Made by a program: the position numbers and the translations under genes | Shown here: in pieces, positions 21,021 to 30,202 of the stretch | How positions within the stretch are numbered: position 1 is the first letter of the stretch | Layout of the letters: each line of letters begins with the position of its first letter | The notes under the pieces: model-generated | Databases searched by the model: none | Told to the model about the DNA's origin: nothing | What the model saw: the letters and a program-made list of their open reading frames with translations, nothing else | Assembly: GCF_014235185.1 (NCBI RefSeq) | Contig: NZ_CP060131.1 | Location: forward strand, 1,309,501 to 1,373,500 | Source of the DNA: Pseudonocardia petroleophila | GTDB lineage: Bacteria; Actinomycetota; Actinomycetes; Mycobacteriales; Pseudonocardiaceae | Reading direction: 5' to 3' | DNA length: 64,000 nucleotides

Positions 21021-21591
21021 CCCCCGCGGCGCTCGTCATGCCGTCGGCGGCGAGCAGCCGGCGCAGCCGTTCCAGACAGCGGGCCCGGGTGGGCCCGATG
21101 CTGCCGATCGGCATGTCCAGGGCCGCGGCGACCTCGGCGTACGGCGGGGCGACGACCACGACCATCCGCAGCAGCACCCGGCAGTTCTCCGGCAGCGCGG
21201 CGAACGCCCGCCAGAGCCGGTGGTCGCGGTCGCGGTCCACGGCGACCGACTCGGGCGTGGGGGTGTCGAGGTCCGGCTCCAGCCGGGACTCGTCCTCGGT
21301 GAGCACCTCGCGGCCGCGCAGGCGCAGCAGCCGCAGCGACTCGCGCCGGGCCGTCGTGGCCAGCCAGCCACCCAGCCGCTCGGGCTGGCTGATCCGGTCG
21401 AGGTTCTCCACCAGCCGCAGCCACGTGGTCTGCGAGACCTCCGCGGAGTCCGCCGGGCCCAGCCGGTGCGCGGCCGCGATCGACCACACGAGCCGGCCGA
21501 ACCCCGCCACCAGCGCGTCCCAGGCGGCGCGGTCGCCCGCCGCGGCCGCCCGCACGGCGTCCGCCACTTCCGTCGGTTCCACCAGTCCCAC
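21013..21591 (-). CDS. Sigma-70 family (ECF-like) sigma factor
   Basis: 192 aa. Region 2 is visible at about residues 28-85 (LVWSIAAAHRLGPADSAEVS, then LGGWLATTARRE), and region 4 at about 125-180 (LWRAFAALPENCRVLLRMVV, followed by the HTH YAEVAAALDMPIGSIGPTRA and RCLERLRRLL). GTG 21591. It is the first gene of a two-gene unit with the small acidic protein and lies next to the CHAT and S8 proteases. This fits a proteolytically triggered transcription switch, though only gene order supports that. Confidence 0.87.
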   Translation of the reverse strand: MGLVEPTEVADAVRAAAAGDRAAWDALVAGFGRLVWSIAAAHRLGPADSAEVSQTTWLRLVENLDRISQPERLGGWLATTARRESLRLLRLRGREVLTEDESRLEPDLDTPTPESVAVDRDRDHRLWRAFAALPENCRVLLRMVVVVAPPYAEVAAALDMPIGSIGPTRARCLERLRRLLAADGMTSAAGGA

Positions 21592-21745
21592 CCAAAGTCC
21601 GCCGCGTCCGCGGGTCCCGCGGATCGCCGACGGTAACCCAGACCTCGCCGCCCATGTCCCACCTTCTCCCGCTGTCCTGAACGAGGGGCGGGGCGAGGCG
21701 GGAGATACCGGACGTCCGGGTGATCGGAGGCACCCGGACGGCGGA

Positions 21746-22129
21746 TCAGGCCTGCACGACCTGTGACCGGTAGCTCTCGATGATCTCCATGAACTCCTTG
21801 TGCTCGGGCGCGGGCACGCCGAGGAAGTTCAGGGTGGCGGCGATCTCGAACGCGACAGCGTCGAACTGCTCGGCGGTGATGGAGAGCTGGTCGTGAGCCT
21901 TCGTCATGTCCAGGCCGGGGTAGCACTTCGGCCCGCCCGTCGCCTCGATCGTCCACGCGGTGACCAGGAACTTGTAGCCCGGGGCGTTCGCGGGGTCCCC
22001 GTGGTGGGCGTGCACCGCCTCGTTCGCGTTGACCGAGACGTTCGCGAAGAGCCGGTCGACGAGGACGTCGACGGCCCCGCCGATGCCGTAGGTGCCGCCC
22101 AGCCGCTCGTACAGCGTCGCTTCCGCCAT
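21746..22129 (-). CDS. glbN: Group 1 truncated haemoglobin
   Basis: 127 aa, the expected size for a 2-on-2 globin. The N-terminus LYERLGGTYGIGGAVDVLVD is typical. The proximal haem ligand is H79 in TKAHDQLSI, followed by the EQFDAV helix, and the conserved Gly-rich loop precedes CYPGLDM. The family binds oxygen and detoxifies nitric oxide in the cytoplasm. ATG 22129 follows GGAGCAG. It appears monocistronic, between the sigma factor and the peptide transporter. Group 1 rather than group 2 is favoured by length and the absence of the group 2 Trp G8 pattern. Confidence 0.85.
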   Translation of the reverse strand: MAEATLYERLGGTYGIGGAVDVLVDRLFANVSVNANEAVHAHHGDPANAPGYKFLVTAWTIEATGGPKCYPGLDMTKAHDQLSITAEQFDAVAFEIAATLNFLGVPAPEHKEFMEIIESYRSQVVQA

Positions 22130-22223
22130 GGTCTGCTCCTCGGTGCGCGTGGTGGTGTGAGCGGCCTCACTGTCCCAACCGGATCACCGAGCCGTCAACG
22201 TGCACAACAGGATCTTGCACGAT

Positions 22224-23345
22224 CTAGCGGCCGAGGATCTCCGTGACCGAGCCGGGCAGCTCGGGCGCGGCGGCGGCCCCGAGCACGTCATCGGTGGCGA
22301 CGGCCTCGACGCGGTGCGGCTGGAGCACCCCGCTGCGGATGTCCTCTGCGAAGTGACAGGCCACCCGGTGCCCCTCGGTCGCCCCGTCGACGACGCGCAG
22401 CTGCGGGCGCTCGTCGTCGCAGCGCGTCGGCTGGCGCCACGGGCAGCGCGTGTGGAAGCGGCAGCCCGGCGGCGGCGCGGCCGGCGAGGGCAGGTCGCCG
22501 GTGAGCAGGATCCGCTCGCGGCGGTCCTCCAGCTCCGGGTCGGGCACCGGCACCGCCGAGAGCAGCGCGCGCGTGTACGGGTGCTGCGGGTCGTCGTAGA
22601 GGTCCTGGCTCGGCGCCTCCTCGACGATCCCGCCCAGGTACATGACGCCGATCCGGTCGCTGACGTGCCGGACGACGGCGAGGTCGTGCGCGATGACCAG
22701 GTAGGTCAGGCCCAGCTCCCGCTGCAGCCGCCCGAGCAGGTTGAGCACCTGGGCCTGCACGGACACGTCGAGGGCGGAGACCGGCTCGTCGGCGACGATC
22801 AGGTCGGGCTCGACGCACAGCGCGCGGGCGATCCCGATGCGCTGGCGCTGCCCGCCGGAGAACTCGTGGGGGTAGCGGCGCAGCGCCGAGACCGGCAGCC
22901 CGACCTGCTGCACCAGCTCGCGCAGCCGCGCGTCGTCGGCCTCGGGGCCCTTCGACAGCCCGTGCGCCTTGAGCCCCTCCAGCAGCAGCGACTCCACCGA
23001 CTGGCGCGGATCGAGGCTGGACAGCGGGTCCTGGAACACCATCTGGAAGCGCCGGCGCATCCGGCGCAACTCCTCGCCCTTGAGCGAGGCCACGTCGGTG
23101 CCGTCGAAGACGATCGAGCCGGCCGTCGGGTCGACCAGCCGCAGGATCGCGCGGCCCAGCGTCGACTTCCCGCAGCCCGACTCGCCGACCAGCCCGTAGG
23201 TCTCGCCCCGCGCCACGGTCAGCGAGACGCCGTCGACGGCGTAGACGTGGCCGACGGTGCGGTCGAGCACCAGCCCGCGCTTGATCGGGAAGTGCACGGC
23301 GACGTCGCGGACGTCGAGGAGCGGGTCGGTGTCCATGTCGCTCAT
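22224..23345 (-). CDS. oppF: Oligopeptide ABC transporter ATP-binding protein (OppF/DppF type)
   Basis: 373 aa. Walker [11 protein letters not shown]-loop [10 protein letters not shown], signature [16 protein letters not shown], Walker [13 protein letters not shown] and the H-loop VIAHDLAVV are all intact. The C-terminal oligopeptide domain has the 4Fe-4S-like cysteine cluster [17 protein letters not shown], normal for this family. It is the last gene of a five-gene opp operon and its start overlaps the OppD-type stop by 4 bp. It powers import of peptides or related solutes bound by the lipoprotein at 26362. Confidence 0.94.
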   Translation of the reverse strand: MSDMDTDPLLDVRDVAVHFPIKRGLVLDRTVGHVYAVDGVSLTVARGETYGLVGESGCGKSTLGRAILRLVDPTAGSIVFDGTDVASLKGEELRRMRRRFQMVFQDPLSSLDPRQSVESLLLEGLKAHGLSKGPEADDARLRELVQQVGLPVSALRRYPHEFSGGQRQRIGIARALCVEPDLIVADEPVSALDVSVQAQVLNLLGRLQRELGLTYLVIAHDLAVVRHVSDRIGVMYLGGIVEEAPSQDLYDDPQHPYTRALLSAVPVPDPELEDRRERILLTGDLPSPAAPPPGCRFHTRCPWRQPTRCDDERPQLRVVDGATEGHRVACHFAEDIRSGVLQPHRVEAVATDDVLGAAAAPELPGSVTEILGR

Positions 23346-24364
23346 TCCGCGGTCGCCGGGACGGGGTTGTGGCAGCGCAGCAACCGCCCGCCGCTGGTCT
23401 CCGCCTCGGGCGTCGTGGTGCGGCAGACGTCGATCGCGCGGGGGCAGCGCGGCGCGAACGCGCACGCGCTGGTCCACGGCAGGTTGTCGGCGACCGAGCC
23501 GGGGATGGCCAGCAGGTCCTCCCCCGCGGGCGAGTCCAGCCGCGGGATCGAGCCGAGCAGGCCGTTGGTGTACGGGTGGCGCGGCGTGCCGAACAGCCGG
23601 TGCCGCTGCGCGCGCTCGACGATCCGGCCCCCGTAGAGCACGTTGACCGTCTCGCACAGCCCGGCGACGACCCCGAGGTCGTGCGTGATCATCACCAGCG
23701 CCGCGCCGGTGTCGCGCACCATCTCCTTGAGCAGCTCCAGGATCTGGGCCTGGATGGTGACGTCGAGTGCGGTCGTCGGCTCGTCGGCGATGAGGAGCTT
23801 GGGCCGGCAGGCCAGCGCGATGGCGATCAGCGCGCGCTGGCGCATGCCGCCGGAGAGCTGGTGCGGGTAGGAGTCGAGGCGCCGGCGCGGGTCGGGGATG
23901 CCGACGCGGTCGAGCCACTCGGCCGCCTCGGTGCGCGCGGCCTCCTTCTTCAGGCCGCGGTGGCGCGTGAGCACCTCGGTGACCTGCACGCCGATCGGCA
24001 CCACGGGGTTCAGCGACGACAGCGGGTCCTGGAACACCATCGACAGGTCCCGGCCGCGCTTCTCCCGCATCGCGCTCTCGGGCAGCGTGAGGAGGTCGAC
24101 GCCGTCCATCGTCGCGCTGCCGGTGACGCGCACACCGCGCGCCGGGAGCAGCCGGGTGATCGCCATCGAGGTCACGGACTTGCCGCAGCCCGACTCCCCC
24201 ACCAGCCCGACGATCTGCCCCGGCGCCACGTCGAAGCTCACCCCGTCGACGGCGACCGTGTCCGGTTCGCCGCGGCGGGTGAAGGCCACGGTCAGGTCGC
24301 GGACCGACAGCAGCGGCTCCGCGGTGGACGGGCCACCGGGCGACTTCTGCAGCGATGCGGTCAT
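23342..24364 (-). CDS. oppD: Oligopeptide ABC transporter ATP-binding protein (OppD/DppD type)
   Basis: 340 aa. Walker [11 protein letters not shown]-loop [10 protein letters not shown], signature [16 protein letters not shown], Walker [13 protein letters not shown] and the H-loop MITHDLGVV are present. The C-terminal [14 protein letters not shown] cysteine motif and [15 protein letters not shown] are characteristic of OppD. ATG 24364 overlaps the permease stop by 4 bp and its stop overlaps the following ATPase. It pairs with that gene product to form the nucleotide-binding heterodimer. Confidence 0.94.
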   Translation of the reverse strand: MTASLQKSPGGPSTAEPLLSVRDLTVAFTRRGEPDTVAVDGVSFDVAPGQIVGLVGESGCGKSVTSMAITRLLPARGVRVTGSATMDGVDLLTLPESAMREKRGRDLSMVFQDPLSSLNPVVPIGVQVTEVLTRHRGLKKEAARTEAAEWLDRVGIPDPRRRLDSYPHQLSGGMRQRALIAIALACRPKLLIADEPTTALDVTIQAQILELLKEMVRDTGAALVMITHDLGVVAGLCETVNVLYGGRIVERAQRHRLFGTPRHPYTNGLLGSIPRLDSPAGEDLLAIPGSVADNLPWTSACAFAPRCPRAIDVCRTTTPEAETSGGRLLRCHNPVPATAE

Positions 24365-25281
24365 CGGCTCCCCTTCGGGTCCAGCGCCTCGCGCAGCGAC
24401 TCGCCCAGCAGCGTGAAGCCCAGCGCGATGACAATGATCGCGGCGGCCGGGTAGAGGGCGAGCGCGGGCCGCACCTCGAGCAGCACCTGCGCCTGGGCGA
24501 GCATCAGGCCCCACTCGGCCCGGCCCGGGTCGGCGTCGCCGAGTCCGAGGAACGACAGCGCGGCGGCGTCGAGGATGGAGGTGGCGAGCGTCAGCGTCGC
24601 CTGCACGACGACGGGCCCGATCGCGTTGGGCAGCATGTGCCGCAGCACCACCGCCGGGCGCTTGACGCCGAGCGCGGTGGCCGCCACGACGTGGTCGCTC
24701 TCCCGCTGCGCGAGCATCGAGCCGCGCAGCAGCCGCGCGAAGATCGGCACCCCGACGATCGACACCGCGATGATCACCGAGGTCTGCGACGGGCTCGCGA
24801 ACAGCGCCGCCACCGAGATCGCCAGCAGCAGGCTCGGGATGGCGAGCAGCACGTCGGTGACGCGCATGAGCAGCGTGTCGACCCAGCCGCCGAACGCACC
24901 GGCCAGCGTGCCGATCACGACGCCGACGACGAGCCCGATCAGCGTGGCGAACACGCCGACCAGCAGCGTCTGCTGCGAGGCCAGGATCAGCCGGGAGAAG
25001 AAGTCGCGGCCGAGCTGGTCGCTGCCGAGCGGGAACCCCTCCTGCGGGCCGGGGATGAAGCCGGGCCGCAGGTCGGCCTGCAGCTGCGGGAACGACTCGG
25101 TGGCGCTGTTCGGCGCGATGAACGGCGACAGCACCGCGATCACGACGAACACGCCGACGATCACCGCCCCGGTGATGGCGACGGGATCGCGGCGCAGCCG
25201 GCGGAACGCCTCCGCGGTGAGGCTGCGGCCGCCCGCGAGGTCGTCGACCCGCTTGCGCTTGCGCTGGAGCAGCGTGGTCAT
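24361..25281 (-). CDS. oppC: Oligopeptide ABC transporter permease (OppC/DppC type)
   Basis: 306 aa. An N-terminal cytoplasmic stretch precedes the first membrane segment ([20 protein letters not shown]), a periplasmic loop with [16 protein letters not shown] follows, then five more segments. The EAA-type loop is [23 protein letters not shown] 25281 overlaps the OppB-type stop by one base. It forms the membrane channel with the preceding permease. Confidence 0.94.
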   Translation of the reverse strand: MTTLLQRKRKRVDDLAGGRSLTAEAFRRLRRDPVAITGAVIVGVFVVIAVLSPFIAPNSATESFPQLQADLRPGFIPGPQEGFPLGSDQLGRDFFSRLILASQQTLLVGVFATLIGLVVGVVIGTLAGAFGGWVDTLLMRVTDVLLAIPSLLLAISVAALFASPSQTSVIIAVSIVGVPIFARLLRGSMLAQRESDHVVAATALGVKRPAVVLRHMLPNAIGPVVVQATLTLATSILDAAALSFLGLGDADPGRAEWGLMLAQAQVLLEVRPALALYPAAAIIVIALGFTLLGESLREALDPKGSR

Positions 25282-26285
25282 CAGGAGAGCCTCACCCGCG
25301 GGTCGATGATCGCGTACGAGAGGTCGACGAGCAGGTTCACCAGCACGTACACCAGGGCCCCCAGGAGCAGGATCGCCTGCAGCCGCGGGTAGTCCCGCAG
25401 CGTGATGGCGTCGGCGAGCAGCGTGCCGATGCCGCCCCAGACGAACACCCGCTCGGTGAGCACGGCGCCGGCGAGCAGCAGGCCGACCTGCAGGCCGATC
25501 GTCGTCGACACCGGGAGGAGGGCGTTGCGCAGCACGTGGCGCCCGCGGACGGTGCCCGGCGCGAGCCCCTTCGAGTTGGCCGTGCGCACGAAGTCCGCCC
25601 CCAGCACCTCCAGCACCGACGCCCGCGTGATGCGGACGATCACCGCGAGCGGGATCGTCGCCAGCGCGACGGCCGGGAGCACGAGGTGCGAGAGCGCGTC
25701 GAGCGCCGCGTCGAACTCGCGGGTGAGCACGCCGTCGAGCACCGCGAACCCGGTGACGTCGGTGGCGTCCACCGCCACGGACTGGCGCCCGGACGGCGGG
25801 AACAGCCCGAGCTCGACGGCGAACACCGCCTTGAGGATGTAGCCCAGGAAGAACACCGGGACCGCGACGCCGACCAGCGTGCCGATCACCGTGGAGACGT
25901 CGAGCGGGCCGCCGCGCTTGCGGGCGGCCAGGTAGCCGAGCGGGATGCCCAGCAGCACCGCGATGAGCAGCGCCGCGACCGACAGCTCGATCGTGGCCGG
26001 CAGCGCCCGCCCGATCTCGGTGAGCACCGGCTCTCCGGTGATGGTCGACGTGCCGAAGTCGCCCGTGACCACCCGGCCCAGGAACTGGGCGTACTGCACC
26101 GGGATGGGCTGGTCGAGCCCGAGCACCCGTTCCAGGTTGGCGACGGACTCCGGCGTGGCGCGGTCGCCCAGGAACGCCGTCGCCGGCCCTCCGGGCAGGC
26201 TGCGCAGCCAGGCGAACACGAGCACCGACAGCAGCAGCAGGGTCGGGATCACCTGCAGCAACCGCCGCACGATGAAGCGCAGCAC
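25281..26285 (-). CDS. oppB: Oligopeptide ABC transporter permease (OppB/DppB type)
   Basis: 334 aa, starting MLRFIVRRLLQVIPTLLLLS, the canonical OppB N-terminus. I chose GTG 26285 because it follows GAGGGGGG. A longer in-frame start at 26315 adds 10 residues of low conservation. The EAA loop is TANSKGLAPGTVRGRHVLRN. There are six membrane segments. It lies 76 nt after the binding-protein gene, with a strong stem-loop in between that probably reduces transcription or protects the upstream mRNA. Confidence 0.94.
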   Translation of the reverse strand: MLRFIVRRLLQVIPTLLLLSVLVFAWLRSLPGGPATAFLGDRATPESVANLERVLGLDQPIPVQYAQFLGRVVTGDFGTSTITGEPVLTEIGRALPATIELSVAALLIAVLLGIPLGYLAARKRGGPLDVSTVIGTLVGVAVPVFFLGYILKAVFAVELGLFPPSGRQSVAVDATDVTGFAVLDGVLTREFDAALDALSHLVLPAVALATIPLAVIVRITRASVLEVLGADFVRTANSKGLAPGTVRGRHVLRNALLPVSTTIGLQVGLLLAGAVLTERVFVWGGIGTLLADAITLRDYPRLQAILLLGALVYVLVNLLVDLSYAIIDPRVRLS

Positions 26286-26317
26286 GATCCCCCCTCTCTC
26301 CCCCTGCGGACGCACGA

Positions 26318-26349
26318 GGGTGGCACCGCCGCGTCCGGCGGTGCCACCC
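26318..26349 (-). terminator. Intercistronic stem-loop between binding protein and permease genes
   Basis: A perfect 13-bp inverted repeat (26318-26330 and 26337-26349, 6-nt loop) lies just after the solute-binding-protein stop and before the OppB Shine-Dalgarno. In ABC operons such stems give more binding protein than permease by partial termination or mRNA protection. Confidence 0.7.
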
Positions 26350-26361
26350 GGGTGTCGTCCG

Positions 26362-28026
26362 TCAGTTCTTGCTGACCGTCAGGAAGCGCTCGTCGGTCAG
26401 CGGAGAGGGCACGAGGCCGGTGATGGCCTCGGAGACCACCACCGCGGGCGGCGAGCTGGAGATCGGGATCGCCGGCAGGTAGGCCATGATGTCGCGGTTG
26501 GCCTGCTCGTACGCGGCGTCCTTCGCCGCCACGTCGACGGTGCCGTCGGCCGTGGCGAGCGCGCTGAACAGCGCCTCGTTGGTGAACCCGAACTCCGGCT
26601 TCTCCCGGCCGAAGAACGTGCCGATGAAGTTGCCCGCGTCGTTGTAGTCACCGGTCCAGCCGAGCAGGTGCAGGTCCTGCACCCCGTTGACGTTGACCGA
26701 GTCGAGGTACCCGCCGTTCCACGGCTGCGCCACCGCGTTCACGGTGATGCCGACCTGGCGGAGGTTCTCCGACAGCGCCGTGAAGATGTTGGTCGGGTTC
26801 GGCATGTAGGGCCGGGTGACCTCGGTCGGGTAGTAGAAGTTCAGCGTCAGGTTCGACTGGCCCGCCTCGGCGAGGAGCTGGCGCGCCCGCTCCGGGTCGT
26901 ACGGGATCGGCTGCAGGTCGTCGGCGTAGCCCGCGACCGTGTCCGGCATGAACTGCGTGGCGACGACCGCACCCTCGGGCAGCTGGTTGCGCACGAACGA
27001 CTCGCGGTCGAGCGCGTAGCCGATGGCCTGGCGGACGCGGACGTCCTGCAGCGCCGGGTTGTTCTTCTGGTTGATGCCCAGGTAGAGGATGTTGAACGGC
27101 GGGCGCACCAGCACCTGGTTGCCGTCGGCCTCCAGCGCGGCCCAGTCGGCCGGGCTCGGGAGGTCGTAGCCGTCGATCGTGCCGGCCTGGAGCTCCTGGC
27201 GGCGGGCGTTCTCGTCGGGGATGACGCGGAAGATCAGCCGCTCCAGCTGCGCGGGCTCGCCCCAGTAGTCGTCGTTGCGGACGAGGGTGATGGTGCCGGC
27301 GGCGCGGTCGAAGCTCTCGAACTTGAACGGGCCGGTGCCCGTCGGGTGCTCGTTGGCGTAGTCGCTGTAGGTGAACGCCTCGCCGCTCTGCTCGATCGTG
27401 TCGGCGCTGTACTGCTGCAGCGCGGTCGGGCTGGAGATCGACAGCGAGGTCAGGCCGAACGCCGCCGGGAACGCGCCCTTGTTGCGGTTCAGCGTGATGA
27501 CCGCCTGGTTCGGGGCCGGGGCCGCGCACGAGTTGTAGACGGGGTCACCGCCGCCCGCGAGGTTGTTGGCGTAGCCCTCGAACGTGTCCGAGTAGTAGAT
27601 CGCCTGGCTCTGGGCGGCCTCGCTGGAGAGGTTGAACCAGCGGTCGAAGTTGAAGCAGACCGCGGCGGCGTCGAACGGGGTGCCGTCGTGGAACGTGACG
27701 CCCTCGCGGAGCGTGAACGTCCACTGGGTGCCGTCGGCGTTCGGCGTCCACTCGGTGGCCAGGCCCGGCGCGAGGTCGGAGGTGCCCTGCGCGTAGGTGA
27801 TCAGCGTGTCGTACATCTGCCGCGCGGGGCGGAAGGTCTCGCCGTCCGTGGCGAAGATCGGGTCGAACATGTCGGGCGCGCCGGGCGCACCGAACACCAT
27901 CGTGCCGCCGGCCTCGCCGGAGCCACCCGCGGCACCGTCGTCCCGCTCGGACGTGGCGCAGGCGGCAAGGGTCACGGCGAGCAGGCCTGCTGACAGGGCA
28001 GCGGTCAGTCGACGGGCAGATCTCAT
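26362..28026 (-). CDS. oppA: Oligopeptide/nickel-type ABC transporter solute-binding lipoprotein
   Basis: 554 aa family-5 binding protein. The lipobox LAAC places the lipid anchor on C23 after the hydrophobic leader ALSAGLLAVTLAAC. Downstream blocks are typical of the family: WTFTLREGVTFHDGTPFDAA, HPTGTGPFKFESF, VRQAIGYALDRE and near-C-terminal LTDERFL. It captures peptides or similar solutes outside the membrane for the permease complex. ATG 28026 follows GAAGAGG at about 8 nt; a GTG at 28035 is possible but has poor spacing. It is the first gene of the operon. Confidence 0.94.
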   Translation of the reverse strand: MRSARRLTAALSAGLLAVTLAACATSERDDGAAGGSGEAGGTMVFGAPGAPDMFDPIFATDGETFRPARQMYDTLITYAQGTSDLAPGLATEWTPNADGTQWTFTLREGVTFHDGTPFDAAAVCFNFDRWFNLSSEAAQSQAIYYSDTFEGYANNLAGGGDPVYNSCAAPAPNQAVITLNRNKGAFPAAFGLTSLSISSPTALQQYSADTIEQSGEAFTYSDYANEHPTGTGPFKFESFDRAAGTITLVRNDDYWGEPAQLERLIFRVIPDENARRQELQAGTIDGYDLPSPADWAALEADGNQVLVRPPFNILYLGINQKNNPALQDVRVRQAIGYALDRESFVRNQLPEGAVVATQFMPDTVAGYADDLQPIPYDPERARQLLAEAGQSNLTLNFYYPTEVTRPYMPNPTNIFTALSENLRQVGITVNAVAQPWNGGYLDSVNVNGVQDLHLLGWTGDYNDAGNFIGTFFGREKPEFGFTNEALFSALATADGTVDVAAKDAAYEQANRDIMAYLPAIPISSSPPAVVVSEAITGLVPSPLTDERFLTVSKN

Positions 28027-28147
28027 GGACGGCACCTCTTCGTAGGAGACCCGCGAACGGTAATGGGGCCCCGTACTCAGCGGTAGGCCTGGGAGTCACG
28101 GTTGGGCTACGACCTGTCCACCTCCGTGACACCCATCAGTCAGCCCG

Positions 28148-28342
28148 TCACAGGGTGTCGAACTCGCCCGCCTTGACACCCTCAACAAAGCTCTCCCACT
28201 CCGTCGCCGTCAGCGTCAGCGTCAGGTTGGGCCGCTTGCTGTCGCGAATCAGTACTTCCCCCGCGTTCGACCTACCGACCTCCAGGCATGCCCCCACGGC
28301 GCAGAAACTACTGGACCGGTAGATCGGCTTCCCGTCGTCCAT
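28148..28342 (-). CDS. DUF397 protein
   Basis: 64 aa. The DUF397 pattern is present: YRSSSFCAVGACLEVGR, then VLIRDSKRP, then the aromatic anchor TEWESFVEGVKAGEFD. ATG 28342 is preferred to GTG 28354 because the GAGGGA ribosome-binding stretch abuts the GTG. DUF397 proteins (BldB relatives) are partners of XRE-DUF5753 regulators in actinobacterial loci such as whiJ and abaA, where they modulate development or act as the regulator's antagonist. It forms a pair with the next DUF397 gene. Confidence 0.85.
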   Translation of the reverse strand: MDDGKPIYRSSSFCAVGACLEVGRSNAGEVLIRDSKRPNLTLTLTATEWESFVEGVKAGEFDTL

Positions 28343-28470
28343 CGAATGATCCACTCCCTCGCCTCACCATCATCTTGACAGCGATGCGACCTCAAGACCA
28401 GAGGGGACCACACAAGCACAGGGCCTCGAATTGATCGTGGGCGCCGGGGTGATCCGCAGTCAGGCGGGCT

Positions 28471-28668
28471 TTATAGATCAAATTCTCCTGCTCGCACACC
28501 TAAAAGAAATGCCGCCCACTCGTCAGGCGTGAAAGAGAGTTCAGGGCCGTCCGTCAACTTGGCGTCGCGAACCCTGACGCCGCGCTCGGGGTCGATTGCC
28601 ACTTCGACACACGTGCCGACGCTACAGAAAGAGCTCTTCTTGAAGTATGGTCGGCCCCACTGGCGCAC
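28471..28668 (-). CDS. DUF397 protein
   Basis: 65 aa with the same fold signature: YFKKSSFCSVGTCVEVAI, VRVRDAK, FTPDEWAAFLLGVRAGEFDL. It differs from the neighbouring copy at roughly half of positions, so the pair is an old duplication or two separate acquisitions. It lies downstream of XRE regulator A (177 nt gap) and probably belongs to that module. Codon third positions are clearly less GC-rich than elsewhere in the window. Confidence 0.85.
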   Translation of the reverse strand: MRQWGRPYFKKSSFCSVGTCVEVAIDPERGVRVRDAKLTDGPELSFTPDEWAAFLLGVRAGEFDL

Positions 28669-28734
28669 TGCGAACTCCTCGACTTGATCGACACGACGTC
28701 CCCGACGGTGGCGAACGAGCAGAGTCGCGCGTAC

Positions 28735-28750
28735 GTGACTGTCGAGTCAC
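28735..28750. repeat. Short inverted repeat between DUF397 and XRE regulator A
   Basis: GTGACT (28735-28740) and AGTCAC (28745-28750) form a 6-bp stem with a 4-nt loop in the 177-nt gap 28669-28845. This could be an operator or weak terminator. Nothing else is recognisable in that gap. Confidence 0.35.
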
Positions 28751-28845
28751 CCACATGGGTCGATTTGTGCGCCGAACGAGCGAGTTGGGACGTCAAGTGG
28801 TTGCCGGCTTCCCCCCTGTGGCCTATCGGCAGTTGGACATCTCGA

Positions 28846-29718
28846 TCAGCATCGGTCCCGCAACCACATCTCCGTCTCCACCGGGCCCAGCGCGCGACGG
28901 GAGACGTCATCGAAGATTCGGACGTACGTCTCGACGCCGAAGTCGCCCTCAAGGTAGAGGTTCCCCGCCTGGCTCTCGACGTAGACGACGTCTTGATCAA
29001 CAGACTCCTCGAACTCGATGACCATGAACGGACCAGCAGACGCCCTGACGAACCCTGCGGAGAACGGAAGCAACTGCAGCGTGATATTCGGCATGCGTCC
29101 CCATCTGAGAAGCTGCTGGAACTGCTCGACCATGATCTCGCGACTTCCCACCTCTCGACGCAAAGCGGCTTCATCCAGCACGGCATGGAGACTAAGCGGA
29201 CGTTCCGCCTCGGTAAGAATCTCCTGACGGCGAGTCCGCAACTGCACCAATGAGTCGATCTCGTCTACGCTGTGCTGCGGGAGTGCATTGGCGAGAACGG
29301 ACCGCGCATAGGCCTGAGTTTGCAATAGCCCGAAGATGCAAGGTTGGGCGAAGGCCTTTATGCGCGACGCATCCGACTCGAGGGCAACGAGACGGTCTAC
29401 CCCGTCGAGCATGAACGGCTCGGCGTCGAGAAGCTTCGTGTACTCCTGCCACCAACCGGCCTTCGCGCCCTCGCGCGCCCAGCGCAACAAGCGTTCCAAC
29501 TCGGCCTCGGCCTGCTTGCCGTAGAGCCGGGCCAGGTCCCGGACGTCTCGCTGCTTGGGCAAGCCTTTGCCGGTCTCGAGGCGTGAGATCTTCGAGGTCG
29601 AGCACTCAAGTGCGACCGCCGCCTGCTCGAGGGTCAGGCCGACGTCCTCCCGCAGTCGGCGAAGTTCCGCGCCCAGCCGACGACGCGGGACCGCGGGGCC
29701 CTGAGACGGCATCGACAT
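28846..29718 (-). CDS. XRE-family regulator with DUF5753 domain (copy A)
   Basis: 290 aa. Residues about 14-70 are a Cro/XRE helix-turn-helix (LGAELRRLREDVGLTLEQAA, CSTSKISRLETGKGLPK). The remainder is the DUF5753 domain (FGLLQTQAYARSVL, LDEAALRREVG, MVEQFQQLL, LQLLPFSAG, VVYVESQAGNLYLE). These regulators normally act with a DUF397 protein; two are encoded just downstream. Its start faces a pair of small membrane proteins across 208 nt containing an inverted repeat with the GCAATTGC core. GC content is visibly lower than the chromosome around it, suggesting acquisition. Confidence 0.92.
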   Translation of the reverse strand: MSMPSQGPAVPRRRLGAELRRLREDVGLTLEQAAVALECSTSKISRLETGKGLPKQRDVRDLARLYGKQAEAELERLLRWAREGAKAGWWQEYTKLLDAEPFMLDGVDRLVALESDASRIKAFAQPCIFGLLQTQAYARSVLANALPQHSVDEIDSLVQLRTRRQEILTEAERPLSLHAVLDEAALRREVGSREIMVEQFQQLLRWGRMPNITLQLLPFSAGFVRASAGPFMVIEFEESVDQDVVYVESQAGNLYLEGDFGVETYVRIFDDVSRRALGPVETEMWLRDRC

Positions 29719-29740
29719 GATCGGTCACCCACCTCTGCTC

Positions 29741-29769
29741 TTGTGCAATTGCATGGCGGTCTTGCACAA
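29741..29769. promoter_or_regulatory. Candidate operator of regulator A
   Basis: TTGTGCAA (29741-29748) and TTGCACAA (29762-29769) are a perfect 8-bp inverted repeat 23 nt upstream of regulator A. A 10-bp palindrome, TGCAATTGCA, overlaps the left arm (29744-29753). Another GCAATTGC is at 29879-29886, upstream of the small membrane protein. The same core occurs upstream of regulator B. Confidence 0.6.
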
Positions 29770-29926
29770 TCGGACGTGCACGACTTGGCCGCCGTGGGCG
29801 ACCGACCCGTGTCGAGCAGGCGTTTTGGACGTTACGGAGCCGAGGGCGACAGCCAAGGACTCGGCGAGGCTAACGGAGGCAATTGCACGAGGCAAGTGCT
29901 TGCTGAAAGTCGGGGAGGCCAAGCAC

Positions 29927-30202
29927 ATGCGCGAGCCCGAGAGAGTCCCGTCCTCCTCGTTCCAGGATGGAGCGAACGGAGCGGGTGATCGTGTGTTGAT
30001 GCCCTTGATTGCAGGAGGCGGCCTCGGTCTGATGATCGGACTCGCGGTCCTGGTTGGCCAACGCCGGACCCAAGAGGTCGCCTGGCGATGTATCGCCGCA
30101 GAGCGCCGGGAACTCGACCAGTGGGAACGGGAACTGATCGCGGCCGCGGAAGGCCGCGGGTGTCCGGCCTGCCGGCTCCGCTACGAGAACGGGGACATCT
30201 GA
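29927..30202 (+). CDS. Small one-pass membrane protein with CxxC tail
   Basis: 91 aa, unrecognised. One membrane segment at about residues 25-44 (MPLIAGGGLGLMIGLAVLVG) is followed by a charged helix TQEVAWRCIAAERRELDQWE and a C-terminal GCPACRLRYENGD with a CxxC pair. ATG 29927 is fixed by GGGGAGG 8 nt upstream. Divergent from regulator A and overlapping the next small gene by one base (TGATG). The AWRxIAAxRRE helix is shared with the small membrane protein at 31847, so the two belong to one family. Function unknown. Confidence 0.7.
   Translation: MREPERVPSSSFQDGANGAGDRVLMPLIAGGGLGLMIGLAVLVGQRRTQEVAWRCIAAERRELDQWERELIAAAEGRGCPACRLRYENGDI

Noticed and set aside
22200..22220. GTGCA/TGCAC inverted repeat between the truncated haemoglobin and opp genes
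   Set aside because: Only 5-bp arms; expected by chance and not placed at either promoter convincingly.
28355..28470. Possible additional small gene between the two DUF397 genes
   Set aside because: No frame with a start, ribosome-binding site and coding-like codon use in this 116-nt gap.
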